Shown: positions 10,701-22,930, numbered from the stretch's first letter. The stretch: 64,000 bases of DNA from Ophioderma brevispina (GCA_023653785.1 JAMKCH010019912.1:29287-93286); one strand, 5' to 3'. Translations and numbers: made by a program. Notes: generated by a model from the letters alone, not told the origin.

Positions 10701-11339
10701 GCAGAGAGCCCAAAATATATGACCTTCAGTTCACATCTCAAAATGAATTCCAAACCCTCGTTGTAGTATATGTTTTTTTTAAGTTTTAATTTTGTATGAT
10801 GACTGACGCACCCTGATCTGAGCACGTACCCCCCTTCCTGGGGGAAGGCAAAATCGAATACAGGCCAATGAGAGGCGTCCCATGCATTGCTTTTCAAGTG
10901 CAGACCTATCTTCAATCACACACATAAGAAAAGCATACACGGTTCTTATACGCAGAATAGAATTAACCCATCTTGGCCTTCCAAATTACATATTGACTGA
11001 AAGTTTTTTTGGACACAGCTGACATATGATGGGATAATGTAGAAAAGTCATCCTCCCACAAAAGATCTGTTACAATTGTATCCCATTGTATACCCTGTGT
11101 TAACACTATAGTCGTCTGCTTCCTGTGAGCAAGATCTTTCAAAGATATTTGTGTTGCTTAAAGGAACATTCAGATTTTTGAAGGAAAAACATTAGTAACA
11201 ACAATTGACCATAATTTTTGGACAAATGTGACAGGATTTTGCTATTTTAATCTAAAGGTGGGATGACCCAATCATGGTTTCCAAGGAATGTTGTTGTTTT
11301 TTTATTTAAAGTTGTAAAAACATAATAAATTAAGTAACT
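7702..11339. other. AT-rich stretch without recognisable gene
   Basis: Only short scattered open frames, all below 100 residues and of unremarkable composition. A less AT-rich patch at about 8030-8320 has repeated CCCTCT/GAGGG-type strings but no motif I can name. Homopolymer T and A runs are common from 8880 to 10340. No inverted-repeat element was recognised. Confidence 0.45.
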
Positions 11340-11535
11340 TACGGCATCTATGGTTTTTCGAACCACAATTTACTGATTCGAAGACCATTGCTCACACCAG
11401 TATGGGTTTGAACCACAACCTACTGATTCAAAGACAATTGTTTCACCAGTATGGGGTTTTGAACACAACCCACTAATTCAATGACCATCACTTACCCAGT
11501 CTGGGTTTCGAATCCACAACCTACTACTCTTCACA
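11340..11535. repeat. Tandem repeat, ~60 bp, three to four units
   Basis: Units share CCAGTATGGGTTTGAACC, ACAACCTACTGATTC and AAGACCATTGCTCAC. The string GGGTTTCGAATCC in the last unit looks like a Pol III box B with one extra T, but no box A or tRNA fold accompanies it. Confidence 0.7.
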
Positions 11536-11597
11536 GCCACCAGTATTCTCATAATCCAAGCTGGCAGGCAAGCAGGTTGTTCTTTGTATACGTAAAG

Positions 11598-11964
11598 TAA
11601 AGTCTGACTCAGAGATCGAAAATTATTTTTTTGTTTGATAACCGGAAAAATAGTCAACTATAACTAAAGATAGTAACCTAAAATGCACATTCCCGAAATT
11701 TGAGATGATCGGAATTTCGTTTTGGATGCAGTAAACATTTATGTGTAGTATTACGTCCCATAGGATACTGTGTAGAACAAAATTCCTGATCCGGATTTTA
11801 TAACAAAGTTGTGATTTTCTATTGAAGGAATTCGATTTAAGGCTTAGCAAGTTTCACACATTGATATAAGTATAATGGACCAACTTATGTACATGCAAAA
11901 AAATACGATTTTTTTTTTGGAAATTGAGGGCGCCCTGCCTCAGGACATCGCTGATCGGCCTTTA
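11598..11964 (+). mobile_element. TTAA-type MITE family A, copy 1
   Basis: Starts TAAAGTCTGACTCAGAGAT and ends ATCGGCCTTTAAA. The inside holds GAACTAAAGATAG-like and CCATAGGATACTGTGT segments shared with copies at 16972-17322 and 21817-22174. No coding capacity. Confidence 0.75.
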
Positions 11965-12473
11965 AATAGCTTCCACTATAAGACAAGGAAAACATATTGT
12001 TGCTCCAGAGCACAGCTAGTGTGACAATAACTAAATTTTGCACAGTATAAGTCTGATGCAATGCTTCATGGGATTTGCCCCCCCCCCCAATTGACAAATA
12101 AAGATGTCATATTATATTTCCTGGACAGTGACCCCAGCATCAAGCCTGTTGCTATCTACCGTAGACAGCTATAAGCACTGTATAAACACATCGCTGAAAT
12201 CCGTTTCCTGTTTTGTACCACAGGAGGATATCGCTTTCCCCTTTTTTTCAAATAACACCTATCTTTCTTATCATTTCCTATTCCCCCGTCCCTTTTGCTG
12301 TAGCCATTTTGTGTCCTGCTAAAGTTCAATAGATACATACTTGACTTGAAATAATCTTCTATGCATCAGTCTGTCGATAATCCACCTATTACTGCAGTAT
12401 ATGACTGCATTATGATGCTACCGTGACTATTTTGTTGACCGAAATCGTGGCCTTGTATTCTGACCGGGAGGTC
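11965..12473. other. No recognisable feature
   Basis: Mixed AT-rich sequence with a short C run at 12078-12089. Nothing repeated or coding was seen. Confidence 0.45.
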
Positions 12474-12710
12474 TAACTTTAAGTCTGGTGTAAACCATGA
12501 TTAGTAGTCCTGCATGAGTGGACATTTTTTCCCTTCCAACATACTCTGAAAATGTGCCTGTAACAATTTGAAACATTCCTCATGGATGGGACCCATTCCA
12601 GCCCCATCCCTAGAATTTCCCACCAGTTCATTTGACTTTCACAGTATTTGAAAAAGGAAAGGGTCCACTCCTGCGGACTAACCCCTGTTTAAACCCGGGT
12701 CTAAAGTTAG
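12474..12710. mobile_element. MITE family B, copy 1
   Basis: About 237 bp. The left end TAACTTTAAGTCTGGTGTAA and the right end GGGTCTAAAGTTA are inverse. The inversion extends over AGTCC-TGCATGAGTGGAC on the left and GTCCACTCCTGCGGACT on the right, then the AAGGGAAA/TTTCCCTT region. Related to 15992-16231. Confidence 0.78.
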
Positions 12711-13239
12711 TGCTAAAGTTGTTTCTTCTGTAGTCGGTACACCTCATAGAGGGCCAATCGAGATGAAGATGACAAGCACAGCGTAAATTGCTCAAATTTG
12801 CTGTCCAGGCCATTTAAGAAAACATACCAGTCTACCATGTCAATTTCAAACATTTAAGGTGCATTTCGTGATTTCAAGCCATTCAAGCACCGTCTGTTTT
12901 ATTTCAATTTATCACCTATATCCTTGAGAAAACTTATTCTCCAATTTGAGCAGATCCCGAATCTTGCGGTTTTGTGTCATTAGCATTGCCGTTTCCCACG
13001 GTCCATAGGCTACTGTGCTGTCCTTCTGTCCGCGTTTACGGACAAAATCCAAAATTCGAATTTCTTACAGATGCGACCGAATTGCACGTAAGACTAGGCA
13101 CACATGATTCGAGGCTAAAACGGTTTCAATGATATAACTAATCTCAACATTTTAGTCGTCCGATAGGAAAGACCTTAAGTGGCTCATTATCCCTGTGTCG
13201 TCGGCGTCTTGCTCGGCTCCGCCGTCGGTGAGCTTTTCT
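12711..13239. other. No recognisable feature
   Basis: Nothing repeated or coding was seen. There is a modest CpG patch near 13195-13225. Confidence 0.45.
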
Positions 13240-13704
13240 TGTGAACAAATTCTGGAGATCTGTGCGATCTACAGGGCTGAAACTGTGGTGGAAGGGTGCG
13301 GGGGTTACAGATTCTCGAACTGATTAATTTACAACATTGTATATGCATTCTAAATAACCTATTTGCATATTAATGAGCAATATTTGACCTATTTTCTCTA
13401 TTCTTGATTTTCATGACACTTTTTTGGACACAAATATCTGAGCTCTTAAGTCACACAGACTGAAACTTGGTGGTAGGGGGTGGCGGGGTTAATGATTCTC
13501 AAACTGATTCTATTACAACAGTAATATGCATTCTAAGTACCTTAATAGTTCATAATTAATTCACATATTTTTACCTATTTTTTCTTGTTTTCACATTGAC
13601 ACCTTGTGCACAAAATATCTAGAAATCTGTAAGTCCCCAAAACTACCGGGCTGAACTTGAGGGATGCGAGGTGACAGATTCTCGAACTGATTCAACAGTA
13701 CATT
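13240..13704. repeat. Tandem repeat, ~185 bp, two and a half units
   Basis: Units start near 13240, 13425 and 13606. They share ACAAATATCTGAGATC-like starts, CTGAAACTTGGTGG, GATTCTCGAACTGATT, ACAACAGTATATGCATTC and CCTATTTTCTC. The third unit breaks off after CTCGAACTGATTCAACAG, where the 20-bp minisatellite begins. Confidence 0.78.
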
Positions 13705-15368
13705 TGGTCCCTGGGTTATGGGGCATTGTCCTGAGGTATAAGACATTGTCCGGTGTAATTGGGACAATGTCTGGGGAATCTGGGACATTGGCCTGGGGAT
13801 TCCCGCATGGGCCCTTGCCCTTGGGTAATGGGACATTGTCCTGGGGTTAAGGGACTTTGTCCCTGGGGTATATGACTGGTCCTTGGGTATGGACCTTGTC
13901 CCTGGGGTATGGGACATTGTTCTGGTAGGTAATAGTAAAAATATTGTCCATGGGTATAGGGACATTTTCCTGGGTAATGGGACATTGTTCCTGGGGTATG
14001 GGACATTGTCCCTGGGGTATTGACTTGTCCTGGGGATATGGACATTGTCCTGGAGGTATGGGACACCGTCCTGGAGGTATGGGACCATTGTCCTGGGTTT
14101 GACATTGTCCTGGGGATATGGGACAATTGTCCATGGAGGTATGGGACATCGTCTTGAAGGTAATGTGACATTGTCCTGTGGTTTTTGGACATTGTCCTGG
14201 AGGTTATAAGGGACCCATTTATCCGGAGGTATGGGACATTGTCCTGGAGTCATGGGACATTGTTCTAAGGGTATGGGACAGGGTTCTGGGTTGGGAACTT
14301 GTCCTGGGTTGGGGATCTTCTCCTGGAGTATGGGACATTGTCCTGGGTATGGGCCATTGCCCTGGGGTATGGACATTGTCCTGGGGTTATAAGACATTGT
14401 CCTGGTATGGGACATTGTCCTGGGGTAATGGGACTTGTCCTGGGGTATGGGACAATTGTCCCTGGGGTATGGGACATTGTCCCCTGTTGATATTGGACAT
14501 TGTCTTGGGGGATATGAACATTGTCCTGGGGATATGGTACATTGTCCTGTGGGGAATGGGACATTGTCCGGAGGGAATGGGACATTGGTCCGGAGGTATG
14601 GACAGTGTTCCTGTAGTTGGGCACATTGTCCCTGGAGGTTTGGGACTTGTCCGGTATGGGACCTTGTCCTGGGGTATGGGACTTGTCCTGGGGATATGGG
14701 AATTGTCCTGTAGGTATGGGAACATTGTCCTCTGGGGATATGGTGACTTGACACTGGAGGTTGGGACATTGTCCTTGGCGGTATGGGACATTGTCCTGGG
14801 TATGGGACTTGTCCTGGGGTAAGGGACATTGTCCTGGGGTATGGGATATTTTCCTGGGGTATGGGACTTATCCTGAGGGTATGGGACATTGTCCAGAGGT
14901 TGGGACATTGTTCTGGGGTAATGGGACAGTGTTCTGGGGTATGGGACCTTGGCCTGGGGTATGGGACCTTGTCCTAGGTGAATGGGACCTTGTCCTGGGT
15001 TATGGGACATTTGTCCTGGGGATATGGAATATTGTCCTGGAGTATGAAACATTGTCTATGAGATAATGGGACAGTGTCCCGGAGGTATGGGACCTTGTCC
15101 CAGAGGTTGGGACAGGTCGCTGGTGTTTTTGGACATTGTCCTGGTGTATTGAACATTGCCCTGGGGTATGAGATATTGGCCTGGGGTCATGGGACATTGT
15201 CCTGAAGTATGGGACATTGTTCCTGGGATATGGGACATTGTTCTGAGGTATGGGACATTTTCCTGAGGTATGGGACATATCCTTGAGGTAATGGACATTG
15301 GTTCCCTGAGGTATTGGACATTCCTGGAGGTATGGGACATTGTCCTGGGGTATGGGACAGATGCCTGT
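13705..15368 (+). repeat. 20-bp minisatellite, about 80 units
   Basis: The basic unit is TATGGGACATTGTCCTGGGG with many substitutions and one-base indels, over about 1.66 kb. The unit length is not a multiple of three and, on the complementary strand, the unit has no stop in any frame. This explains the long Pro/Gln/Ser-rich frames there (the longest is 432 residues at 13591-14889). They are a by-product of the repeat, not a gene. Confidence 0.95.
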
Positions 15369-15991
15369 TAACACTGAATTATTTTTTTACAATTTTAATA
15401 TTGTTATTGCTGACTCAAGAACTTTTTCAGGTTTGCGCATGTAAACCAAACTGAAATTTTGCATCTTCAGAAATGATTCGAAAACCATCACATACTCGGA
15501 CGACCTATTTGGGACCAGCTGTCCCTATTTTTTAGGTAAGTCGGGGGGAGAGGCTGTGGATCCACTAAATGCCCCTTTAAGCATTTTACAGAATGCCATG
15601 AAGAAGTAAGTCCACCTAACGTGTGTTTGATGCTTTTGGCAGCCAGCTACAATCTTGGAGAAACAGTGTTTGACAGAAAAAGCGCTTTTTCTTAACCGTA
15701 GTGGTAAAATTTGTCTCCTTCTTCCCACAGACAACGTTGAAATCTGAAATTTGTGTTCCAGTGTGCCTACAAACTCAACAATTGATTGGTGGGGACAGGG
15801 AGATTAGGGATGTACAAAGCTTCACGCTTGATACCAAAAAAGTTTAATCTCTACAGATGGCCTAATTATACAAGTGTAAAAGATCAAATTTCCACAGTGT
15901 GTCACTGTTTTTTGGACCAAGATTGTAGAAGCTAAGTGGTGTGTACCTATTAAAGGTACGAGCCTTATTAAGAATTTGGGCTGAAAGGATC
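15369..15991. other. No recognisable feature
   Basis: AT-rich; no repeat family or gene recognised. Confidence 0.45.
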
Positions 15992-16231
15992 TTACTTTAT
16001 CCCTGGTTGTAAACCAGGGTTAGTCCTACATGAGTGGACCTTTTTTTCCCTTTCAACAGACCTAAAATGTGGCTGCAAATCGGTAGAAATTCCTCATGGA
16101 ATGAGGCTGGAGCGGCCCTCCATGAGGAATGTTCTTTACCCTTTCATTTAAAACTTTCACAGTAATTTTCAAATGAAAAAAGGTCCATTCAATTTTAGGA
16201 CTAATCCTGGTTTAAACCCAGTTCAAAGTTA
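15992..16231. mobile_element. MITE family B, copy 2
   Basis: About 240 bp. Left end TACTTTATCCCTGGTTGTAA, right end CAGTTCAAAGTTA. It shares GGGTTAGTCCT, CATGAGTGGACC, TTCCTCATGGA and the inverted GGTTTAAACCCAG with 12474-12710. A second nested palindrome, TTCCTCATGGA and TCCATGAGGAA, lies in the middle near 16090-16130. Confidence 0.78.
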
Positions 16232-16971
16232 TACGCCCTTCTCAAAATACCCCTGTAGTGTGGGGTTTACAAGAAGGAATTTCAAAGACACATGGTTGGT
16301 ACATGAATGTGGCCCTCATTGACACTGGTTCTATTGTGACGTCATCTAGCAATCATGCTACTATCTCTCCTAAGACGTACATTGACGTAAGACGTACATT
16401 GGTATCAAAATGCAGTCCTACTTCGCAGGTTTTCTTGATAACGGATGCTTGCGCATTGGTCATCTCAGATTGATTATTGGATGCCCGAATGAAAACAATT
16501 TTGGTTTCACACTTTTTACTTAATGGCCTTCATTACAGTGTGTCCCAGCATCCCCCGATGAATTTGAACAAAACCATGTGGCTACTTTTTCTTTGTTGTA
16601 AGATAACATAGGACTGTTGAGCTAATGTCCCAGGGGTAAGAGTATTAAGAGATGACCCCAACAATCAGTAACCCGCAGGAACCATTTTACAAAATGAGGA
16701 GACCTGTAACTACAACAAAATAGCACCTGAAGAACCAGAATGGCAAATACAATTTTGATTAGCACTCAGATCTTTAATTGGGCAATTTTTCTTGCAAAAC
16801 ACTACTTCTATTTACATAATTATTCTTAAACTGGTATGAAAAGGTTCATGTATTGGTGATAAAATACATTTCCAGTTGATATAAGATAAAAACCTATGAC
16901 TAAGTCATCGACAACTCACATTACATAAATTATTAATGCTTTGGGCTGTACATGTTTGTTACATACTAAAC
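16232..16971. other. No recognisable feature
   Basis: One perfect TGACGTCA (CRE-type) octamer lies near 16337. No gene or repeat was recognised around it. Confidence 0.45.
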
Positions 16972-17322
16972 TTAAGGCTGACTCAGAGATTTCCCGATGA
17001 GGGCGCCCTCAGATTTTTTCAACAATTGTGTTTTTGCATTACATAATGCTTGTTCCAATACTAATCCACTGTGTGAAAAAGCTAAATCTCAAATCGAAGC
17101 CCTTCATATAGAAAATCACATGGATCCGGAAAATTTTGTTATACACGTATCCCATGGCACGTTATATACAACGAATTAATGTTTTCCTGCATCAAAAACG
17201 AAAATGTCCTATTCATCTCAAACTTTTGAAATTGAGCATTCTGGTGACTATTTTAGTTCTTAGGGGGCTATTTTTAATTAATAATATTAAAAATTTATTC
17301 TGAAATCTGAGTCAGACTTTAA
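16972..17322 (-). mobile_element. TTAA-type MITE family A, copy 2
   Basis: Left end TTAAGGCTGACTCAGAGATT, right end AAATCTGAGTCAGACTTTAA. The terminal inverted repeat is about 18 bp. Internal GAGGGCGCCCTC and TGCAAAAACACAATT-type strings are shared, in inverse, with the copies at 11598 and 21817. Confidence 0.8.
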
Positions 17323-18390
17323 ATATGAAAGTAAAACATGTTTCAACACAAAACTCAATATCAATATCAAATATCTCATTCGGGGTCATTCATTTTGGGC
17401 TTAAGAATACGCTTTGTTTGCTGCTCAAAATGTTGATGATTGATTAGCTCTAATCCAATGCTGTTTAATTTGACACCATGTTTGTTGATCATACATTCTA
17501 ATTCCATCTTTTAAGCACTGCCTTCATTCCATCTTTTAAGTGGTTAAATGCATGTTTATTTATTATTAATTTTAGGCCATTTTTACCCTAGACGCCAAAT
17601 CCAATGGTCATAGTTGTACAAACTAAACCTTTTTGAATGACTAGACAGAACACTATGGCATACATTTTCAACAGACTTTACCATTTTTAAAGTTTGACCC
17701 CTGTGTCACCTTAAATTGGCCCCTACTGAAAAAGTGACACCAACAATTTGAGAGTATAACTACTAGCATTGATGGGTCCATACTAACTAGCAAAGGTGTC
17801 AAACCTTTTCTGTAGCGAGGTGTAAGCATTGATGTTTTGAACCTGGGTCCAGCTCCTGCACTACAGGCCGGGACCTAAATTAAGCCGAGTCATGTTTATC
17901 CTTGTCACAATCTATAGTATAAAAAATAATCGGAATGAATAGAGATAAAGGCTATCACAAATATAAGCATAAATCAGTCTCAAACTTTGAAAAGTGGGGG
18001 AGGGGGGAGGCTCCTCTACTTGTCAAAAGTAGAGGGCCATGGCTCCCACCCCCCCACACACACACACACTGTAATGGATCCACCTATAAGGCAGTAAAAG
18101 TCTCAATTTACTTAGCAAAGTTTAGTTACCTCAATTTGCCTGTGTATGTGGAAACTACACCCCTGGTTTTTTGAGGACGATCTATGGTTACCCAGAACAC
18201 ACTGGGTCAGTTTATATGAAACAGGTTATTTGAACTGTGTCCCTGGTGGATAGCTTGCCTATCTCAAATGCCCTCACTGATGTTCTTGCAAACAGCAGCC
18301 ATTGTTCTATCAGCAGTCACCGCCGTCTTTCACAACTCCCAGAAATGTTGCGACGTTAACACCCTGTTCTTACTAGAGACTTTTAATGTT
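17323..18390. other. No clear feature
   Basis: Mostly AT-rich. G-rich then C-rich strings with a short CA run lie at 17994-18070. The part after 18180 may be the upstream end of the following retroelement, but I could not read a protein from it. Confidence 0.45.
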
Positions 18391-19145
18391 GTTAAGTGGA
18401 GATCCACACAAACAACTCACTGTCAATGCCTCTAAAACAAAGACTATGCTTTTTTGGTTCTCATAGAAAAATGCATAACTCTGCCATTGATATCAGAGCT
18501 TCATAATGTTAGTTTGGAACAGTCCCTGTGTTTTAAATACCTCGGTCTGTGGTTTGACCCGTACCTCAAATGGGATAATATTGATAAGATTGCATCTAAG
18601 ATTCTCAAAACACTTGATTCTTCGTATTAGGCCGTTTATTGACATCCTTCGTATATGTTGTATAATGCTCTGTTCTTCCTCATATAGATTACTGGCTCCT
18701 ATATGGACCTTGCAGTTTTTAATAAAACTATGTCAAAAGAAGATCCAGGATTATTGCAAACCCAATGTCGCAAGACTCTCCCCTGGGCTGTGAGTCCGTG
18801 ATAAACATGTCAGTAATATATATGATGAACTCAAGTGGATGAATGTTCGGCAAAGAGAAATTACTTTACTTTGACACTTTTCTTTAGGTGTCTCCACGGT
18901 CTTGCACCTGAGTACCTGTCTGACAGTATTCGTCATAGAATTTATACCCACAGCATGTACACGCTCACAAGTCAACTACTATCAGAATTGAAAACGTAGT
19001 CGTACGCCTTGGGGTGGGGGGTGTCGCACTTTCAGGAATTCGGGTGCACGACTGTTGAATAACCTTTCACACCATACAAAAAACTCGCCCAGTTTACCTG
19101 TTTTCAAATCCCGCCTTAAAGAACTCATATTGGGTACTACCGATT
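18391..19145 (+). pseudogene. Non-LTR retrotransposon ORF2 relic (RT C-terminal part)
   Basis: Frames read in order: LTVNASKTKTMLF (18416-18455), the late RT motif seen in CR1/L2/jockey-like elements; FKYLGLWFDPYLKWDN (18531-18580), the typical FKYLG box; LRIRPFIDILRICCIML near 18625-18665; LFRCLHGLAPEYLSDSIRHR near 18880-18940; and a final stretch resembling LLNNLS...LPVFKSRLKEL near 19050-19130. These are the thumb and C-terminal region of a CR1/L2/jockey-like reverse transcriptase. The YADD box and endonuclease are not visible, so the copy is 5'-truncated, as is common after target-primed insertion. Several frameshifts are needed. It is not functional as read. Confidence 0.8.
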
Positions 19146-19672
19146 AGGCCTTTTCGCATATTCTCATCTTTAACTTTATAGGTTATTTTAAGTTGTTTTA
19201 CCATTTTTGGCCCACATATATATAATGTAATTCCTTATACTATATCTCGTGATTGTTCATATTTGTTTTTCAGATTGTCAGAGGATTTTTTGGAAATTAT
19301 TTTAAAATTTGGCAAATGTTTGGCTTGCACTTCAAGTGGTTTATTTATATGTATCTAATTTGCTTTAATTATGAATTTCTACGTGTTTATAGATATGTTA
19401 CACCCCCTTGATAATATTGTATGTTTATAATTAAATTAATTAGATGTAGCATACAGTAATTGTACTATACAATCGTTTTTTAACATGTAATTTATCTTTG
19501 AACGTGTAATTGTATTTTATAATTAACTGCATATATTTGAATTTTTAATATTGTCTCTTTGATTGTATTTTATATTGCTGAAGGGGCCCTTGTGGAAAGC
19601 AGTGCTTTGTTCACTGAACTTGGCTACCCTCTATAAATCTGTCAAATAAGAAATAAATAAAAAATTTAATTA
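19146..19672 (+). mobile_element. 3' UTR and tail of the non-LTR element
   Basis: AT-rich, ending in GCTGAAGGGGCCCTTGTGG, then GAACTTGGCTACCCTCTATA, then a tail of AAATAAGAAATAAATAAA. A short A-rich repeated tail is the usual 3' terminus of CR1/L2-type elements and fits the ORF relic just upstream. Confidence 0.75.
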
Positions 19673-20748
19673 ATAAGTAAATTAAACAGCTTATAAATAT
19701 GATTAAGGCAAATTAAAAAGAAAGTCAATGTCAACTCTTGCCAGCTTGATTTTGGAGCCATATTTACCACCTACCCCATACCGCCATTCATTTTCCTTTT
19801 TTATTATGTAAACACTGGAAAATGAGAGCTTTTGTTTAGACAAAAAAATGCTTGGAGATGGAAATCTCATGTTTTTAATAATATAAGTGGGCCCATATAT
19901 AGATATTTTGAGACTACCTGCTGGAAACAACCTGTTGTTTTTTGGGGGGGATTGGGAGTTGGGGTAATGGCAATTTTTGTACCTTCACTAAATGTTGATG
20001 AAAAATATTGAGTACTTACGCATCAAAGAGTTGTTTAGCAAACTTGTTTAGTGCAGACTCGCTAAAGCTTCCTGAGCAAAGACCCCCAGAAAAAAATCAT
20101 TTAGATGTGACAATTACACTATACAATTTCAAAAATATTTACAAGAATAAAAACAAATACAAATTTACTGGTATGCATCATAACTGAAACCACTCCATAA
20201 GAGAAAGCTAACATAAATTAGAAAGTTAGAATTCTAACAATAATACACATCTTAGTTAATTAACATCCATCTCGTACGATTATAACAGAGGGCCGACCCC
20301 AGAGGGGGGGTGTGGGGGGTTAAAAAAAACACCCCCCCTTTAAAAAATTCTTTCGGCAAAAGGTTGACTTTGTCGCGAAAAGGGTTATGTTGGCGCAACT
20401 GATTGATTGGTGGTATCGGTTGTGCACTCCTCCACATCGTTGTTGTTTGTTTTGTTTCATAGCTGTAAAGTATCTTGATTTCGTTGGGTTGACCCCCACC
20501 CCACCCCCCCACCCTGGGTCTACCTGGCGAGCCGGAAAATGTGAAAATTCTTGAATCTCCGGCAACACATTCCAACACAGGGACGCAACACCACCCCTCA
20601 TTAAAAATGGTCTGGGGACGCCCCTGAGTACTAAAAGTTCATTTTAAGCCACATTCCAATAACTTAACAACAAATGGCTGTTTGAGTGTAGAACTGTTTG
20701 AGAATACCTACATACCAGCCATAGCACTTGCTATAGGTGGTAAGTACG
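19673..20748. other. AT-rich sequence with G/C-rich repeat fragment
   Basis: No gene. Between about 20283 and 20632 the ends GGGCCGACCCCAGAGGGG and TCTGGGGACGCCCCTGAG are partly inverse, so a degenerate inverted-repeat element may lie there. I could not confirm its boundaries. Confidence 0.4.
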
Positions 20749-21280
20749 GTTGTACAATTGTCCCGGGGGGGGGTACTCGACCCCAAATTGGGTACGGTTT
20801 GCCTGGCCATCACCAGTTAAAAAAAATCGACCCATGTTTATAGTGATCAATTGTTACAAAAATATGACCCATTTATATAGTTGGTTCCGCAAACTTTCGA
20901 CCCATTTATATAGTTGCCTTGAAATTTCGCAACCATTTTCAAATAGTAATCTTCGCAAAATAGGCCCATTTTCAATAGTAACGGTTTTTCCAAAAATCAT
21001 GAAATCAAACCCATTTTCAAAATGTGATTTTAAAAGCAAAAATGGAAAAATTGACCCATTTTCATAGTACAATGTGACCAAAAATGAAAATGGACCCATT
21101 TATATAGTAGGATGACCTCAAAAAAGTGACCCATCTTTATAGTCCGCCTGGTGGAAAAACGACCCATTGTTATAGTAAGGCTTGAAAATGCGACCCATAT
21201 CGGCGGCACATATGGTACCTACCTTTTCTCACGAGTACCCCCCCCCCAACCTACCCCCCCCCCCGGGACAATTGTACCAA
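20749..21280. mobile_element. Inverted-repeat element with internal GACCCATTTATATAGT units
   Basis: About 530 bp. The ends TGTACAATTGTCCCGGGGGG (left) and CCCCCCGGGACAATTGTACC (right) are inverse over about 30 bp including the GTACTCG edge. Inside, about ten degenerate units of roughly 30-40 bp carry GACCCATTTATATAGT or GACCCATTTTCATAGT. No coding frame. It is best described as a non-autonomous element whose interior is a tandem repeat. Confidence 0.75.
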
Positions 21281-21816
21281 GAATGGACATAATGGCCGAT
21301 AATTAAATGTACTGCCAAATACAAACACTTCCAATTTTCCGAAATTGAGTTTTTGCGAGGGACAAAAACAAGTCCATTTCCTTTCTTGGTGGTGCTCCGA
21401 ATCTCAATTAGTTGCGTATACATGTATTTTGCCCACTACTGGGCTATATCACCGATGTTAATTGAAGGAATGAAGAACAAAAAAACCCCCCCCCCTCGCA
21501 ATGCCTGCCGAGTATGGTGACTTGTTTCAAGGAGATTCCTACTTCTTAAAGGTGGTCTGCCTCTCAAGGAAAACAAAAAGGGGTAATTTTTTTTTGATGT
21601 TGAGTTGCCTAAATTTGAATCTTATGTTGTGTAGCAGAGCTACCTGGAAACCAGAGAGGAAATTAAGAATTTTTACAAAATATTATGAAGGAAGCCAGTG
21701 TATTTGTAGTTCATGCTATTATTCCTCAAGCAATTCCTTATGTTTACTTTTCTTTTTGTGTACTGTTTTTCTGTAGTATGAACACCTAAATTGTGTTAAG
21801 AATAAACTTACTCATT
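21281..21816. other. No recognisable feature
   Basis: AT-rich with a C run at 21485-21496. The 91-residue frame at 21501-21776 has no recognisable motif. Confidence 0.45.
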
Positions 21817-22174
21817 TTAAAGGCTGACTCGAGATTTTGAAATAAAACTTTTTTTTTGTATTTAATTAAAAAAAGTAAATTAGAACTAAAGATAGCCATC
21901 CTATGTGCTCCATTCCAAAGTTGAGGATGAATTTTACTTTTCGCTTCAGTCAACAGTGCCATAGGATACTGTGTTTAACACAATTCGATCCAGTAATTTT
22001 GTTAAAGAAGTTGTAATTTTCTATATGAAGGACTTTAATTTGAGGCTAGCCATTTCACATAATGATTAGTATATGGGACAGGCATTATGCATTGTGTATA
22101 TGCAAAAACACCAATTTGTTTGGAAATTGAGGGTTGTGCCCTCCTCCTCGAAAATCTCAGGAGTCAGCCTTTAA
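21817..22174 (+). mobile_element. TTAA-type MITE family A, copy 3
   Basis: Starts TTAAAGGCTGACTCGAGATT and ends CAGGAGTCAGCCTTTAA. It shares AGAACTAAAGATAGCC, CCATAGGATACTGTGT and GGAAATTGAGGG with copy 1. Confidence 0.82.
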
Positions 22175-22624
22175 TGTTCGTATTGCTACCAAATATTTGT
22201 ATGATTATGATCATCAAATCAATTTGATTTTTTTTGTGAGTGCAACCTATGCAATTAGGGCCCAACAGGTTACAAAGTTGCTCAGCGGGTCATTTGGGTG
22301 TTCAAGGATAGAGGTCAAACGTTTCCATGTCAGAGGTGTGAAAGGGTCATCGGCGAGCTCAAGTGGTCACATAGGCTTTAAATTCATGCCTTGCTGTCAA
22401 CAAAGGTAAAAGTTAAGGCTGATTATCATAATCTGGAACAAAGTTTCAACATCACTTCATGCAGTTGTGATGGCAAAAGCCAACTCTCAAGCCAGATTCC
22501 AGGTCGATGAGATGGTACTGAAAAAATAACGGATGAGCTTCTGCACTTTTGATGCTCTAGTTTCCATGCTGTCCAAAACTACCATGGATACCAAAGTCCT
22601 CTTTTTTATCCCCATGGCCAAAAA
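22175..22624. other. No recognisable feature
   Basis: No repeat or gene recognised. Confidence 0.45.
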
Positions 22625-22795
22625 AGTGAATGGGGGCTTTTGTTCATAGTGAAATTACCAAAAAAATGTTGGCAACGTAAAAGGACACAATTTTTAAATC
22701 GAGTACGCGCCATATAAAGTTGATAAAGGTTAAAGATAGCACCAAGTTTACTCAAGTGCGTCTGCCCCATTGGCAAACTGATACATTTCTTCTTT
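22625..22795 (-). repeat. Left arm of a ~165-bp inverted repeat pair
   Basis: The reverse complement reads CAGTTTGCCAATGGGGCAGA, then CTTGGTGCTATCTTTAA, then TGTCCTTTTACGTTGCCAAC. This matches 24240-24400 on the plus strand with scattered differences. The pair encloses about 1.45 kb. Confidence 0.78.
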
Positions 22796-22930
22796 TCCGA
22801 ATTCCTTTGTTGAGAACCTCCATGATATTTCATTAAAGGACCCATCATCATTAGACCCATTTGTTGATTAATATTTCCAACTGAACTTGTTCTTGTTTAA
22901 GATTATATCGCAGTTTGAGTTTGGAAGTAG

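Noticed and set aside
11503..11521. Box B-like GGGTTTCGAATCC, possible tRNA
   Set aside because: No box A at suitable distance and no cloverleaf; it is one unit of a ~60-bp tandem repeat.
13591..14889. 432-residue minus-strand open frame
   Set aside because: It is the translation of a stop-free 20-bp minisatellite in changing frames. Other strand and frame versions (14178-14822, 14387-15052) have the same origin.
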